This document shows positions 24,898 through 33,381 of a stretch of 64,000 nucleotides of DNA, piece by piece. The stretch is from Mycolicibacterium arenosum. GTDB taxonomy: Bacteria > Actinomycetota > Actinomycetes > Mycobacteriales > Mycobacteriaceae. Location of the stretch: NCBI RefSeq assembly GCF_024320865.1, contig NZ_JANDBD010000001.1:186001-250000 (forward strand). Direction: 5' to 3'. A program made the translations under genes and the position numbers. Under the pieces are notes generated by a model. That model worked only from the letters and a program-made list of their open reading frames with translations, did not search any database and was not told the origin of the DNA. Position 1 is the stretch's first letter, and the number at the start of each line of letters is the position of its first letter.

Positions 24898-26040
24898 ATG
24901 AAGCGACTGGTATTCGAACCCGAGCACGAACAGTTGCGCGAGACCGCGCGTCAGTTCATCGAGAAGGAGTGCGCTCCGTACGCCGAGAAGTGGGAGAGCG
25001 ACCGCCTGGTCGACCGCGATGCCTATGTCGCGGCAGGCAAGTACGGGCTCATCGGGTTCAATCTGCCGGAGAAGTTCGGTGGCGGTGGTGTCGACGACTT
25101 CCGCTTCAACGCGGTGATCGTCGAGGAGTTCTCGCGCTATGGCGGCCCCACGCCGGGACTGAGCCTGCAGAACGACATCGTGGGTCCGTACTTCGCGAAC
25201 CTGGCCAACTCCGAACAGCAGGAGCGGTGGCTTCCCGGCTACATCAGCGGCGAGCTGATCGGCGCCGTCGCGATGACCGAGCCGGGCGCGGGCAGCGACC
25301 TCGCGGGCATCAAGACCACCGCGGTACGCGACGGCGATGACTGGATCCTCAACGGCTCCAAGACGTTCATCTCCGCGGGGATCAACTCGGACCTCGTGGT
25401 GGTCGTGGCGCGCACCAACCCCGACGCCGGCCACAAGGGCTTCTCGCTGCTGGTCGTCGAACGCGACATGGAGGGTTTCACCCGCGGTCGCAAGCTCGAC
25501 AAGATGGGCCAGCACTTCGCCGACACCGCGGAGCTGAACTTCGAGAACGTGCGGGTGCCCGCTGCGAACCTGCTGGGCGAGGAGGGCAAGGGGTTCTACC
25601 ACCTGATGACCAACCTGCCCTCGGAGCGGCTGTCCATCGGCATCGCCGCGATCGCGGGCGCTCGCGCCACCTTCGCCGACACCCTGCAGTACGTGAAGGA
25701 CCGCAAGGCTTTCGGGCAGCCGATCGGCAGCTTCCAGCACAACCGGTTCGTGCTGGCCGAGCTGGACACCGAACTGGAGATCGGCGAGCAGTACATCGAC
25801 CGGTGCCTGCGTGCCGTCGTCGACGGCGAGCTGACCGCCGTACAGGCCTCGAAGGCCAAGTGGTGGTGCACCGAGTTGCACAAGCGGGTCGTCGACGCTT
25901 GCGTGCAACTGCACGGTGGCTACGGGTACATGAACGAGTACAAGGTCGCTCGCGACTACGTCGACGTCCGCATCTCCACGATCTACGGCGGCACCACCGA
26001 GATCATGAAGGAGATAATCGGCCGCGATCTCGGTCTCTGA
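24898..26040 (+). CDS. Acyl-CoA dehydrogenase (LCAD/IVD-type base)
   Basis: A 380-residue flavin acyl-CoA dehydrogenase. FAD/substrate motifs are MTEPGAGSDLAGI and, late, QLHGGYGYMNEY. At the usual MCAD catalytic position (YEGT) it has YGGTTEI, so the base is not there; Glu243 in PSERLSI matches the alternative position used by long-chain and isovaleryl-CoA dehydrogenases. It oxidises an acyl-CoA to 2-enoyl-CoA and passes electrons to ETF. GGAG lies just before ATG 24898. With the preceding hydratase and thiolase it completes three of four beta-oxidation steps in one operon. Confidence 0.92.
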   Translation: MKRLVFEPEHEQLRETARQFIEKECAPYAEKWESDRLVDRDAYVAAGKYGLIGFNLPEKFGGGGVDDFRFNAVIVEEFSRYGGPTPGLSLQNDIVGPYFANLANSEQQERWLPGYISGELIGAVAMTEPGAGSDLAGIKTTAVRDGDDWILNGSKTFISAGINSDLVVVVARTNPDAGHKGFSLLVVERDMEGFTRGRKLDKMGQHFADTAELNFENVRVPAANLLGEEGKGFYHLMTNLPSERLSIGIAAIAGARATFADTLQYVKDRKAFGQPIGSFQHNRFVLAELDTELEIGEQYIDRCLRAVVDGELTAVQASKAKWWCTELHKRVVDACVQLHGGYGYMNEYKVARDYVDVRISTIYGGTTEIMKEIIGRDLGL

Positions 26041-26047
26041 ACGCGAA

Positions 26048-26090
26048 TTCGGCGCGCATCTCGGGACTGAACCCCGAGATGCGCGCCGAA
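26048..26090. terminator. Strong bidirectional hairpin between convergent genes
   Basis: An 18-bp perfect stem (TTCGGCGCGCATCTCGGG at 26048-26065 against 26073-26090) encloses a 7-nt loop. It lies in the 64-bp gap between the convergent acyl-CoA dehydrogenase and fasciclin genes. There is no U-tract, as is common for mycobacterial terminators. It would serve both strands. Confidence 0.82.
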
Positions 26091-26104
26091 ATCGCTTGGG
26101 AGAC

Positions 26105-26842
26105 TTAGCCGGCCGGGGCGGGCTCCGGAGCGGGCTCCGGGGCAGGCGCCGACGTCGTGGTGCTCGACGGGGACAGCGGCTTGCCGGTGTTGCTGAACGA
26201 CGTCTGCGGCGTCAGCGGCTCCGGCGGCATATTCGGATCCAGCACCGTGTCGATGATGTAGATCCTGGCGTTCTCCGTCTGGATACCGCCGCAGATCACC
26301 TTGGCGGTGTCGTTGACCTTGATGTCGCCGTCCTTGCCGGAGACCTTGACCTCTTCGCCCTGCTGCGTCGGCCGCTGGCCGGCCACGTCGCTGGGGCCGA
26401 GCAGGCCGAGGAAGACGTGGTAGTAGTCCAGCTTGGTCAGCGCCGCCGGATCGGCCTTGAGCGCGTCGAGCTGCGCGGGGTCGAGCTTGGCGAACGCGTC
26501 GTTGTTCGGCGCGAGCACCACGTACGGGCCGTTCTCCAGCACCGGGACGATGTTGACCTCGGGGTTGAGTCCGCCGTTGATAGCGGACGTGAAGGTGCTG
26601 AGCGACGGGATCGCCGCCAGCGCCTGCCCGACGGGCAGCTTCGACAGGCTCTCCTTGGTGGCGCCGGTCGGGGCCAGCTCGGCGCGCAGCGGGTCGCAGT
26701 TGCCCTGCCAATCCGACAGCGGCGTCGTCGGCGCGGGCGTCGTCGTCGGCTCGGCCTGCGCCGTGATCGCCAGCGGCAGGGATACGGCCAGTGCAGCGGT
26801 GGCGACCGCCGCACCCAGGATCTTGCTGTTACGAGTGTTCAC
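26105..26842 (-). CDS. Secreted fasciclin-domain protein (MPT70/MPT83 type)
   Basis: A 245-residue exported protein. Residues 1-30 are a signal peptide ending ITAQA; there is no lipobox Cys, so it is secreted rather than lipidated. Residues about 65-205 form a fasciclin domain: AAIPSLSTFTSAI, VVLAPNNDAFAKL (the FAS1 H1 box), YYHVF and the late IIDTVLDP (H2 box). The C-terminal tail is Pro/Ser/Thr/Ala rich and ends in a PAPEP repeat. Family members are abundant mycobacterial antigens thought to mediate adhesion. The start is GTG 26842 with GAGGAG upstream. It is convergent with the acyl-CoA dehydrogenase operon across a hairpin. Confidence 0.9.
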   Translation of the reverse strand: MNTRNSKILGAAVATAALAVSLPLAITAQAEPTTTPAPTTPLSDWQGNCDPLRAELAPTGATKESLSKLPVGQALAAIPSLSTFTSAINGGLNPEVNIVPVLENGPYVVLAPNNDAFAKLDPAQLDALKADPAALTKLDYYHVFLGLLGPSDVAGQRPTQQGEEVKVSGKDGDIKVNDTAKVICGGIQTENARIYIIDTVLDPNMPPEPLTPQTSFSNTGKPLSPSSTTTSAPAPEPAPEPAPAG

Positions 26843-26974
26843 CTTCGGCTCCTCAGCTCAACGCGTCGTCAGATGTTTTCGTGGATGCGCAATGTGCATC
26901 CCCCGACGCGGCGCAGGGGAATGGTATGTCGAGTTACAGGTCGTCCGCCAAATCGCAGTGACCTGAGCCACAAC

Positions 26975-28246
26975 CTAAGGCGCAGCTAGCGGGGCCTCCG
27001 CGGGCGCTCGACGGATGCTGACGCACAGCAGCGCCGCGACGACGCACAGCCCCGAGGCCAGGTAGAACGCCAGGTCGTAGGCGCCCTGCAGGTCGCGGAT
27101 CCAGCCCGCGCCCGCGGCCGCTGCGGCGGCGCCCAGCTGGTGCGCGGCGAAGACCCAGCCGAAGACGACGGGTGCGCGTGCTCCGAAGTAGTCGCGGCAC
27201 AGCACGATGGTCGGCGGCACGGTGGCCACCCAGTCCAGTCCGTAGAAGACGATGAACACCCACGTGCTTGGCTCGGCGTGCGGCGACAGCAGTGCGGGCA
27301 GCAGCATCAGCGACAGCCCGCGGCCGAGGTAGTAGACGACGAGCAGCACCTTCGGGTTCACCCGGTCGGTCAGCCAGCCGGACAGCACGGTGCCCGCGAC
27401 GTCGAGCACGCCGATCGCGGCGAGCAGGCCCGCGGCGACCGTCGTCGGCATCCCGTGGTCGTTGGCGGCGGGAATGAAGTGGGTGCCGATCAGCCCGTTG
27501 GTGGTGGCGCCACAGATGGCGAAGCTCCCCGCCAGCAGCCAGAACGCCGGAACGCGGGCGCCGATGCGCAGTCCGTCGAAGGCCGCCCGGAAGCTGCCCG
27601 TGGGGATCGTGGCGGGCTCGGCGGTCGTCGCGCCGTACGCCAGCAGGCCGACGTCCTGCGGTCGGTCGCGCATGAAGACCGCCACCAGCGGCACCACGGC
27701 AAGCGCCGCCGCGGCCACGACGAGGGCCGCCCAGCGCCAGCCGTACTGCGTGGTGATCGCGGCGACGACGGGCAGGAAGATCAGCTGCCCCGTCGCGCTG
27801 GCGGCGGTCAGAATGCCGGTCACCAGGCCGCGGCGCTGCTCGAACCAGCGCGTCGACACCGTCGCCACGAAGCCCATCGAGATGGCTCCGGTGCCGGCGC
27901 CGACGAGCACGCCCCAGCACACCACCAGCTGCCAGCTGGCCGTCATCGCGAGTGACAGCGCCGAACCGGCCGCAATGAGGGTCAGCGCCACGGCCAGCAC
28001 GCGGCGCACGCCGAAGCGGTCCATCAGCGCGGCGGCGAACGGCGCGGTGACGCCGAACAACGTCATGTTGACGGACATGGCGAGCCCGACGGTGCCGTGC
28101 GACCACCCGAACTCGTGGTGCAGCGGGTTCATGAAGACGCCGGGCACCGACCGGAAGGCGGCGGCGCCGAGCAGCGCCACGAAGCTGACGGCGGCAACCA
28201 CCCAGGCCCAGTGCAGGCGAGGCCGACGGGAAGTCTCGAGGGTCAC
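26975..28246 (-). CDS. MFS transporter (monocarboxylate/oxalate-formate-like)
   Basis: A 423-residue, 12-helix major facilitator protein with the loop-2 motif DRFGVRRVLAVAL and a matching loop-8 DRVNPKVLLVVYYLGRG. The sequence style (FGWSHGTVGLAMSVNMTLFGVTAPFAAALMDR) resembles the monocarboxylate/oxalate-formate group, so an organic acid substrate is plausible. GTG 28246 was preferred because the longer ATG 28300 version runs through an inverted repeat upstream; the choice is uncertain. It is divergent from a GlxA-type regulator that may control it. Confidence 0.85.
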   Translation of the reverse strand: MTLETSRRPRLHWAWVVAAVSFVALLGAAAFRSVPGVFMNPLHHEFGWSHGTVGLAMSVNMTLFGVTAPFAAALMDRFGVRRVLAVALTLIAAGSALSLAMTASWQLVVCWGVLVGAGTGAISMGFVATVSTRWFEQRRGLVTGILTAASATGQLIFLPVVAAITTQYGWRWAALVVAAAALAVVPLVAVFMRDRPQDVGLLAYGATTAEPATIPTGSFRAAFDGLRIGARVPAFWLLAGSFAICGATTNGLIGTHFIPAANDHGMPTTVAAGLLAAIGVLDVAGTVLSGWLTDRVNPKVLLVVYYLGRGLSLMLLPALLSPHAEPSTWVFIVFYGLDWVATVPPTIVLCRDYFGARAPVVFGWVFAAHQLGAAAAAAGAGWIRDLQGAYDLAFYLASGLCVVAALLCVSIRRAPAEAPLAAP

Positions 28247-28282
28247 GCGACCACCATCGGGCCTGCGACGCCGGCACGCCAG

Positions 28283-28296
28283 TGGCATGAATGCCA
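28283..28296. promoter_or_regulatory. Inverted repeat between the MFS and GlxA-type genes
   Basis: TGGCATGAATGCCA has 6-bp arms, and a further ATGCCA half-site lies at 28312-28317. It is placed in the divergent control region, so it may be the binding site of the adjacent AraC-type regulator. Confidence 0.55.
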
Positions 28297-28327
28297 GCAT
28301 TCGTTAAAAACATGCCATCATGGACGC

Positions 28328-29284
28328 ATGCACCGGGTCGCCGTTCTGCTGCTCGCGCCCGTCGTCGGCTTCGACGCGGCCATCGCGCCGATGCTGCTGG
28401 GGTCCGCGGAGGACGACGCCGGGGAGCGCCTCTACGACGTCGTCACCTGCGGGGTGACCCGTGAACCGATCGCGTCGACCCACGGTTTCGACATCGTTGC
28501 GGCCGCGGGGCCGGAGGCGCTCGCGACCGCCGACACCGTGATCGTGCCGGGCACCCGGTACGCCCCCGCCCGTCACGACGGTGTGCTCGATCCCGACGTC
28601 GCCGACGCGCTGGCGACCGTCCGCCCAGGGACCCGACTGGTGTCGATCTGCACCGGGGCGTTCGTGCTGGCCGCCGCGGGCCTGCTCGCGGGTCGCACCG
28701 CGGCGACGCACTGGAAGTTCGCCGACGACCTGCGACGCCTGCACCCCGGAGTCCGCGTCGACGAGAAGGTGCTGTTCGTCGACGACGGTGACGTGCTGAC
28801 GTCGGCGGGGCTCGCCGCGGGAATCGACCTGTGCCTCCACATCATTCGCACCGACCACGGCTCCGGCGTCGCCAACGCCGTCGCGAAGTACTGCGTCGTC
28901 CCGCCGTGGCGCGAGGGCGGTCAGGCGCAGTTCATCGACCGCCAGGTGCCCGCACCGGACGACGCGTCCACCGCGGCGACCCGGCACTGGGCGCTGCAGC
29001 ACCTCGACGAGGAGTTGACGGTCGAGCGGCTCGCGCGACACGCCAACATGAGTGCCCGCACGTTCAATCGGCGCTTCCGGGACGAGACGGGCCAGGCGCC
29101 GGGCGCGTGGATCAGGAGCCGACGCGTCGATCGCGCCAGGGAGCTGCTGGAGTCGCGCGACCTGCCCGTCGACGAGGTGGCGCGGCTGTCGGGCCTGGGC
29201 ACCGGCGGCAACCTGCGACACCAGTTGCGCCGCGGCGTCGGGATGTCGCCGTCGAGTTACCGCAAGGTGTACCAGGGCACCTGA
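28328..29284 (+). CDS. GlxA-type regulator (DJ-1/PfpI domain plus AraC HTH)
   Basis: A 318-residue regulator. Residues 4-170 form a DJ-1/PfpI class I glutamine amidotransferase-like domain with the elbow SICTGAFVLAAAGLL (C108). Residues about 220-318 are an AraC/XylS domain with two helix-turn-helix units (LTVERLARHANMSARTFNRRF, then LPVDEVARLSGLGTGGNLRHQLRR). Such proteins sense small metabolites and activate neighbouring genes. The divergent MFS transporter is the natural target. The start ATG 28328 lies just beyond an inverted repeat at 28283-28296. The gamma-carbonic-anhydrase-like gene follows after 23 bp but has its own -10 element. Confidence 0.9.
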   Translation: MHRVAVLLLAPVVGFDAAIAPMLLGSAEDDAGERLYDVVTCGVTREPIASTHGFDIVAAAGPEALATADTVIVPGTRYAPARHDGVLDPDVADALATVRPGTRLVSICTGAFVLAAAGLLAGRTAATHWKFADDLRRLHPGVRVDEKVLFVDDGDVLTSAGLAAGIDLCLHIIRTDHGSGVANAVAKYCVVPPWREGGQAQFIDRQVPAPDDASTAATRHWALQHLDEELTVERLARHANMSARTFNRRFRDETGQAPGAWIRSRRVDRARELLESRDLPVDEVARLSGLGTGGNLRHQLRRGVGMSPSSYRKVYQGT

Positions 29285-29307
29285 TCGACGCCGGTTAGTA
29301 TCCGCGG

Positions 29308-29826
29308 ATGCCGCTCATCCGAACCGTCAACGGCCGTACCCCACAGCTTCATCAGGACTCCTGGGTGGCTGACAACGCCACGGTGTGCGGTCAGGTGACC
29401 CTCGCCGCCTACGCCAGCGTGTGGTACTCGGTGACGCTGCGCTCCGAGTTCGAACCCATCGAGATCGGCGAGGGCAGCAACATCCAGGACGGCTGCACCG
29501 TGCACGTCGACCCCGGCTTCCCCGCGCGCATCGGCGCGGGTGTCACGGTCGGGCACAACGCCGTGCTGCACGGCTGCACCGTCGAGGACGACTGCCTGAT
29601 CGGGATGGGCGCCATCGTGATGAACGGCGCCGTCATCGGCACGGGTTCGCTGATCGCCGGCGGTGCGGTCGTTCCGCAGGGGGCGGTGATCCCGCCGCGC
29701 TCGCTGGTCGCCGGGGTGCCCGCCAAGGTGCGACGCGAACTGTCCGATGACGAGGTCGCCCACAACAGGCTCAACGCGCAGGCGTACGTGCACCTCACTG
29801 AAATGCACCGCGCCGCAGAGGCTTAA
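29308..29826 (+). CDS. Gamma-carbonic anhydrase-like hexapeptide-repeat protein
   Basis: A 172-residue left-handed beta-helix protein with repeated hexapeptides. Three histidines match the zinc ligands of gamma-carbonic anhydrases: H66 in CTVHVDPG, and H83 and H88 in VGHNAVLHGC. Bacterial members (YrdA/PaaY/CaiE type) are trimeric and may hydrate CO2 or act on CoA thioesters. The C-terminal helix after VAGVPAKVRREL is typical. TAGTAT lies seven bases before ATG 29308 with no Shine-Dalgarno, suggesting leaderless translation. It overlaps the convergent aldo/keto reductase gene by 4 bp. Confidence 0.9.
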   Translation: MPLIRTVNGRTPQLHQDSWVADNATVCGQVTLAAYASVWYSVTLRSEFEPIEIGEGSNIQDGCTVHVDPGFPARIGAGVTVGHNAVLHGCTVEDDCLIGMGAIVMNGAVIGTGSLIAGGAVVPQGAVIPPRSLVAGVPAKVRRELSDDEVAHNRLNAQAYVHLTEMHRAAEA

Positions 29827-30851
29827 GTCATCGGCGGGTTGAGCTGAGCGAAGCCCTCCTGCCGGTGGTAGGGGAAGTGCGGGTAGGGCGCCTCGGTCCC
29901 GCTGACGGCGTCGAGGCGCGCCACCTGGTCGGCGTCCAGTCGCCATCCGGCGGCGCCGAGGTTGTCGGCCAGCTGTGACTCGGTGCGCGCTCCGATGATG
30001 ACCGACGACACCGTCGGGCGCGTCAACAGCCAGTTCAGCGCCAGCTGCGGTACCGATCTGCCTGTCTCCGAGGCGATCTCGTCAAGGACGTCGACGATCG
30101 CGAAGAGGCGTTCGTCGTCGATCGGCGGGCCCGCGTCGGCGGTGGTGTGCAGCCTGCTGAGTTCGGGCAGCGGCGCCCCGCGACGGATTCGGCCCGTCAG
30201 CCGACCCCAGCCCAACGGGCTCCAGACGATCGCGCCGACGCCCTCGGCCGCGGCCAGCGGCATGAGATCCCACTCGTAGTCGCGCCCCGCCAACGAGTAG
30301 TAGACCTGATGTGCCACGTAGCGCGGCAGGTGCCGGGCATCCGAGCGCGCCAGCGACTTCATCAGCTGCCACCCGGCGAAGTTGGAGACGCCGAGATAAC
30401 GGATCTTTCCCTGTGCGACAAGCACGTCCAGTGTCTGCAGCACTTCGTCGATCGGTGTGCCCGCGTCGTAGGCGTGCAACTGGAACAGGTCGATGCGATC
30501 GGTCTGCAGGCGCTCGAGCGCGCGCTCGACGGCGCGGATCAGCCTGCTGCGCGACGTTCCCCAGTCGTCGCGACCGGTGGGCAGCGCGGCCTTGGTCGAG
30601 ATGAGCACGTCGTCGCGGCGGCCGCGCAGTGCAGCGCCGAGCACCTTCTCGGACGCCCCGTCGGAGTACACGTCGGCGGTGTCGAACAGTGTCACGCCCG
30701 CCTCGAGACACATGTCGATCAGCCGGCGCGCCGCCACGACGTCGGTGTCGCCCCAGGCGCCGAAGAAGTCGCCGACACCGCCGAACGTCGCCGCGCCGAA
30801 GCCGAGCTCGGACACCACCAGACCGGAATCACCTACTCGTCGATACTCCAT
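29823..30851 (-). CDS. Aldo/keto reductase
   Basis: A 342-residue AKR (TIM barrel). The catalytic tetrad is readable: Asp and Tyr in LFDTADVYSDGAS, Lys in LISTKAALP and His in LFQLHAYDAG. A C-terminal NADPH-binding block is present in VIIGARTESQLADNL. ATG 30851 is preferred to an upstream TTG. Members of this subgroup reduce aldehydes and ketones with NADPH. The gene is divergent from a TetR gene, and a long inverted repeat lies between them, so it is probably induced by a compound sensed by that TetR. Confidence 0.92.
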   Translation of the reverse strand: MEYRRVGDSGLVVSELGFGAATFGGVGDFFGAWGDTDVVAARRLIDMCLEAGVTLFDTADVYSDGASEKVLGAALRGRRDDVLISTKAALPTGRDDWGTSRSRLIRAVERALERLQTDRIDLFQLHAYDAGTPIDEVLQTLDVLVAQGKIRYLGVSNFAGWQLMKSLARSDARHLPRYVAHQVYYSLAGRDYEWDLMPLAAAEGVGAIVWSPLGWGRLTGRIRRGAPLPELSRLHTTADAGPPIDDERLFAIVDVLDEIASETGRSVPQLALNWLLTRPTVSSVIIGARTESQLADNLGAAGWRLDADQVARLDAVSGTEAPYPHFPYHRQEGFAQLNPPMT

Positions 30852-30863
30852 GTGATGCGACAA

Positions 30864-30899
30864 CCCACACTAACGGGAATCCATTCCCGTTAAGGTGGG
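30864..30899. promoter_or_regulatory. 36-bp nested inverted repeat, probable TetR operator
   Basis: The core is TAACGGGAAT-CC-ATTCCCGTTA (30871-30892), with perfect 10-bp arms. Two bases outside it on each side, CCCAC and GTGGG extend the symmetry. It overlaps TAAGGT (30891-30896), the -10 element seven bases before the TetR ATG. It is the most likely operator for the divergent TetR and aldo/keto reductase genes. Confidence 0.83.
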
Positions 30900-30902
30900 C
30901 GC

Positions 30903-31517
30903 ATGAGCTCACGGCCCGGCGGTCGCACGGCCGCGGTGCGCACCGCGGTCCTCGCAGCCGCCGTCGACCTGCTCTCCGAGTCCGGGGTGGGGGCAATCGA
31001 ACTCACCGACGTCGCCGATCGCGCCGGCGTGGGCACCTCCACGGTGTATCGCCGGTGGGGGAGCAAGGCGGCGCTGATCGCGGAGTTGCTGCGCGACATG
31101 GCGGCGACCTCGCTGCCCAGGGCGGACACCGGCACGCTGCGCGGCGACCTGCGCGCCAACGCGGAACTGGTTGCGAAGACGCTGTCGGACGACCGGCAGG
31201 GCCCGTTGTTCGCGGCCCTCATCGCCGCGGCCTCCTACGACCCCGACACCGCCGAGGCGCTCGCCGAGTTCTACCGCAGCCGCATCGACGAGTGGTCGGC
31301 GTGCGTCGACGACGCGGTCCGGCGCGGCGAGGCACCCGCGGGTACCGACGCGGCGGCCGTCGTACGCGCCGTGTCGGCGCCGCTGTACTACCAGTGGCTG
31401 CTGCTGCGCACGCCGCCGACACAGGACGACGTCCGGCGCGCGATCGACGCCACGCTGGCCGCCGTCGCCGCCGGCGTGTTCACGGTGCGAGGCCGACCAC
31501 ATCCCGATTCCGTTTGA
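30903..31517 (+). CDS. TetR-family regulator
   Basis: A 204-residue TetR protein: RTAAVRTAVLAAAVDLLSESG, then IELTDVADRAGVGTSTVYRRWGSKAALI as the helix-turn-helix, followed by a helical ligand domain of the TetR_C_16 style (MAATSLPRADTGTLRGDLRANAE). It likely represses itself and the divergent aldo/keto reductase through the 36-bp inverted repeat. TAAGGT lies seven bases before the ATG and no Shine-Dalgarno is seen, so the mRNA is probably leaderless and the operator covers the transcription start. The NmrA-like gene follows after 32 bp with its own -10 element. Confidence 0.9.
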   Translation: MSSRPGGRTAAVRTAVLAAAVDLLSESGVGAIELTDVADRAGVGTSTVYRRWGSKAALIAELLRDMAATSLPRADTGTLRGDLRANAELVAKTLSDDRQGPLFAALIAAASYDPDTAEALAEFYRSRIDEWSACVDDAVRRGEAPAGTDAAAVVRAVSAPLYYQWLLLRTPPTQDDVRRAIDATLAAVAAGVFTVRGRPHPDSV

Positions 31518-31549
31518 TCGGGTCGGGGTACCTGCCTACCGTGACTCCC

Positions 31550-32686
31550 ATGCGCATACTCGTCACCGGCGCGACCGGCTACGTCGGCTCGCGACTGGTC
31601 GCCTCGCTGCTGCGCGACGGCCACGAGGTCGTCGTCGCCAGCCGCAACGTGACCAGGCTGGCGGACTTCGGCTGGTTCGACGACGTCACGCCGGTGTACC
31701 TGGACGCCGCCGACGCCGAGTCGGTCGCGAGCGCGTTCACCGTCGCAGGCTCCGTCGACGTCGTCTACTACCTGGTGCACGGCATCGGCCAGCCCGACTT
31801 CCGCGAGGCGGACAACCGCGCGGCGCGCAACGTCGCGCTCGCGGCGAAGGAGGCCGGAGTCCGGCGCATCGTCTATCTCGGCGGGTTCGTGCCGGAGGCG
31901 GGCGAACTCTCCGAGCACCTCACCAGCCGCGCCGAGGTAGCCGAGGCGCTGACCGTCGAGGGCGGTCCCGACGTGGTGTGGCTGGGGGCCGCGATCATCA
32001 TCGGTGCGGGGTCGACGTCGTTCGAGCTGCTTCGGTACGTCGGCGATCGCTTCCTGCTGATCCCGATGCCGCCCTGGGCGCACAACGGACTCGACCCGAT
32101 CTCGATCAGCGACGTGCTCCACTACCTGGTCGCCGCGGCCGACGGCGAGCGCGTTCCCGCCGGGTCGTACGACATCCGCGGTCCCGAGACCACGACCTAC
32201 GGCGATCTCCTGCTCAGCTACGCGCGGCTGTCGGAGAAACGGCGCACGGGCGTGCCCGTGCCCAACGTCGACATGCGCATCGTCTCGCAGGTGGCCGCGC
32301 TGTTCGTGCCGGTGCCCGGCGGCCTTGCGTCGGATCTCGTTGAATCGCTGGACTTTCCGATGACGGCGTCCAACAGGGGGCTGACCGACCTGGTGCCGGC
32401 ACCGCCGGGTGGTCTGGTCGGCATCGACGAGGCGATTCAACTGTCGCTGGCGAGCAGGAAGCAGCGCCCGGTCAACCACCTCATCGACCCGCACCACCTC
32501 GCGGACACCGATCCGGACTGGGCGGGCGGCGACATCCTGCGGCTGCGCAAGCTCGCGGCGCTGGTGACGCCGACTCACGTCCATCCGGTGCTGGGCCTGC
32601 TCGGCGCCGTACCCGGTCCCGTCGCGGGATGGTGGCGCACCGGTCTGGACACGGTGCTCGCACTGGCGCCTCGGAGCGCGTCGTGA
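31550..32686 (+). CDS. NAD(P)-binding atypical SDR (NmrA-like)
   Basis: A 378-residue extended SDR. The Rossmann motif TGATGYVGS is at the N-terminus, SRNVTRL follows strand 2, and a YYLVHGIG segment replaces the classical catalytic Tyr-x-x-x-Lys, so it is an atypical NmrA/complex-I-subunit-like member. The C-terminal part (about 230-378) is specific to this group, with LTDLVPAPPGGLVGIDEAIQ. TACCGT lies eight bases before ATG 31550. Its TGA overlaps the GTG of the CPBP protease gene, so the two are coupled. The role is unknown; an NAD(P)-linked redox or scaffolding role is likely. Confidence 0.82.
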   Translation: MRILVTGATGYVGSRLVASLLRDGHEVVVASRNVTRLADFGWFDDVTPVYLDAADAESVASAFTVAGSVDVVYYLVHGIGQPDFREADNRAARNVALAAKEAGVRRIVYLGGFVPEAGELSEHLTSRAEVAEALTVEGGPDVVWLGAAIIIGAGSTSFELLRYVGDRFLLIPMPPWAHNGLDPISISDVLHYLVAAADGERVPAGSYDIRGPETTTYGDLLLSYARLSEKRRTGVPVPNVDMRIVSQVAALFVPVPGGLASDLVESLDFPMTASNRGLTDLVPAPPGGLVGIDEAIQLSLASRKQRPVNHLIDPHHLADTDPDWAGGDILRLRKLAALVTPTHVHPVLGLLGAVPGPVAGWWRTGLDTVLALAPRSAS

Positions 32687-33381
32687 CGGGTTTGGTGTCG
32701 GAGATCGGCGCGATCCTCGGCTCGCCCGCGGTGACCCACGACGAATCGCCGTCGCAGGTCAAGAAGCGCCGAATCATCGTCGTCGTGGTGCTGCTGATCG
32801 GCGCCACGCTGCTGGGGCTGTCCCTGAGTCGGACGCCCGGCAGCACGGAGTTCTACGTGCTCACCCTGGCGCTCGCGGCGGTGTGGGCGGTCGGCGCCCG
32901 GCTGTCCGGTCCGGTGCACATGGGCAGCGTCCAGTTCCGCGGTCGCACCAGACGTCCGGTGATCACGGGATCGGTGATCGGCGTGGTTCTCGGCGCCGTG
33001 TTCATCGTCGGCGGACTGGTGGCCAGGGAGATCGGTCCGGTCCGCGAGTACATCGTCGCGGTGCTGGAGTACGCCAACTACGGCACGTTGTGGCTGGTGG
33101 TTCTGATCACCGTCATCAACGGTGTCGCCGAGGAACTCTTCTTCCGCGGCGCGCTGTTCTCGGCGATCGGCAGGTTCCGCCCCGAGGTCGTGTCCACGAT
33201 CATCTACGCGGTGGCGGTGTCCGCCGCGGGCAACCCGATGCTGGGCTTCGCCGGTCTGATCCTCGGCGGCGTGTGCGCCTACGAGCGCCGGATAACCGGC
33301 GGAGTGCTCGCTCCCATGCTCACTCACTTCTTCTGGGGGCTCGTCATGGTGCTCGCACTGCCGCCGATCTTCGGGGTCTAA
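32683..33381 (+). CDS. CPBP-family intramembrane metalloprotease (CAAX-like)
   Basis: A 232-residue membrane protein with about six helices. The CPBP active-site motifs are present: EELFFRG (E150, E151, R155) and a later His in PMLTHFFWG (H215). A hydrophobic strand carrying further motif residues (GNPMLGFAGLILGG) lies between. CPBP proteins cleave or modify membrane substrates; bacterial examples process bacteriocins or anti-sigma factors. GTG 32683 overlaps the preceding stop by 4 bp, so translation is coupled with the NmrA-like gene. Its stop overlaps the convergent MFS gene. Confidence 0.88.
   Translation: MTGLVSEIGAILGSPAVTHDESPSQVKKRRIIVVVVLLIGATLLGLSLSRTPGSTEFYVLTLALAAVWAVGARLSGPVHMGSVQFRGRTRRPVITGSVIGVVLGAVFIVGGLVAREIGPVREYIVAVLEYANYGTLWLVVLITVINGVAEELFFRGALFSAIGRFRPEVVSTIIYAVAVSAAGNPMLGFAGLILGGVCAYERRITGGVLAPMLTHFFWGLVMVLALPPIFGV

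Noticed and set aside
28247..28300. Longer ATG start of the MFS transporter
   Set aside because: It would place coding sequence over the inverted repeat in the divergent promoter region and adds a basic lead that fits poorly before the first helix.
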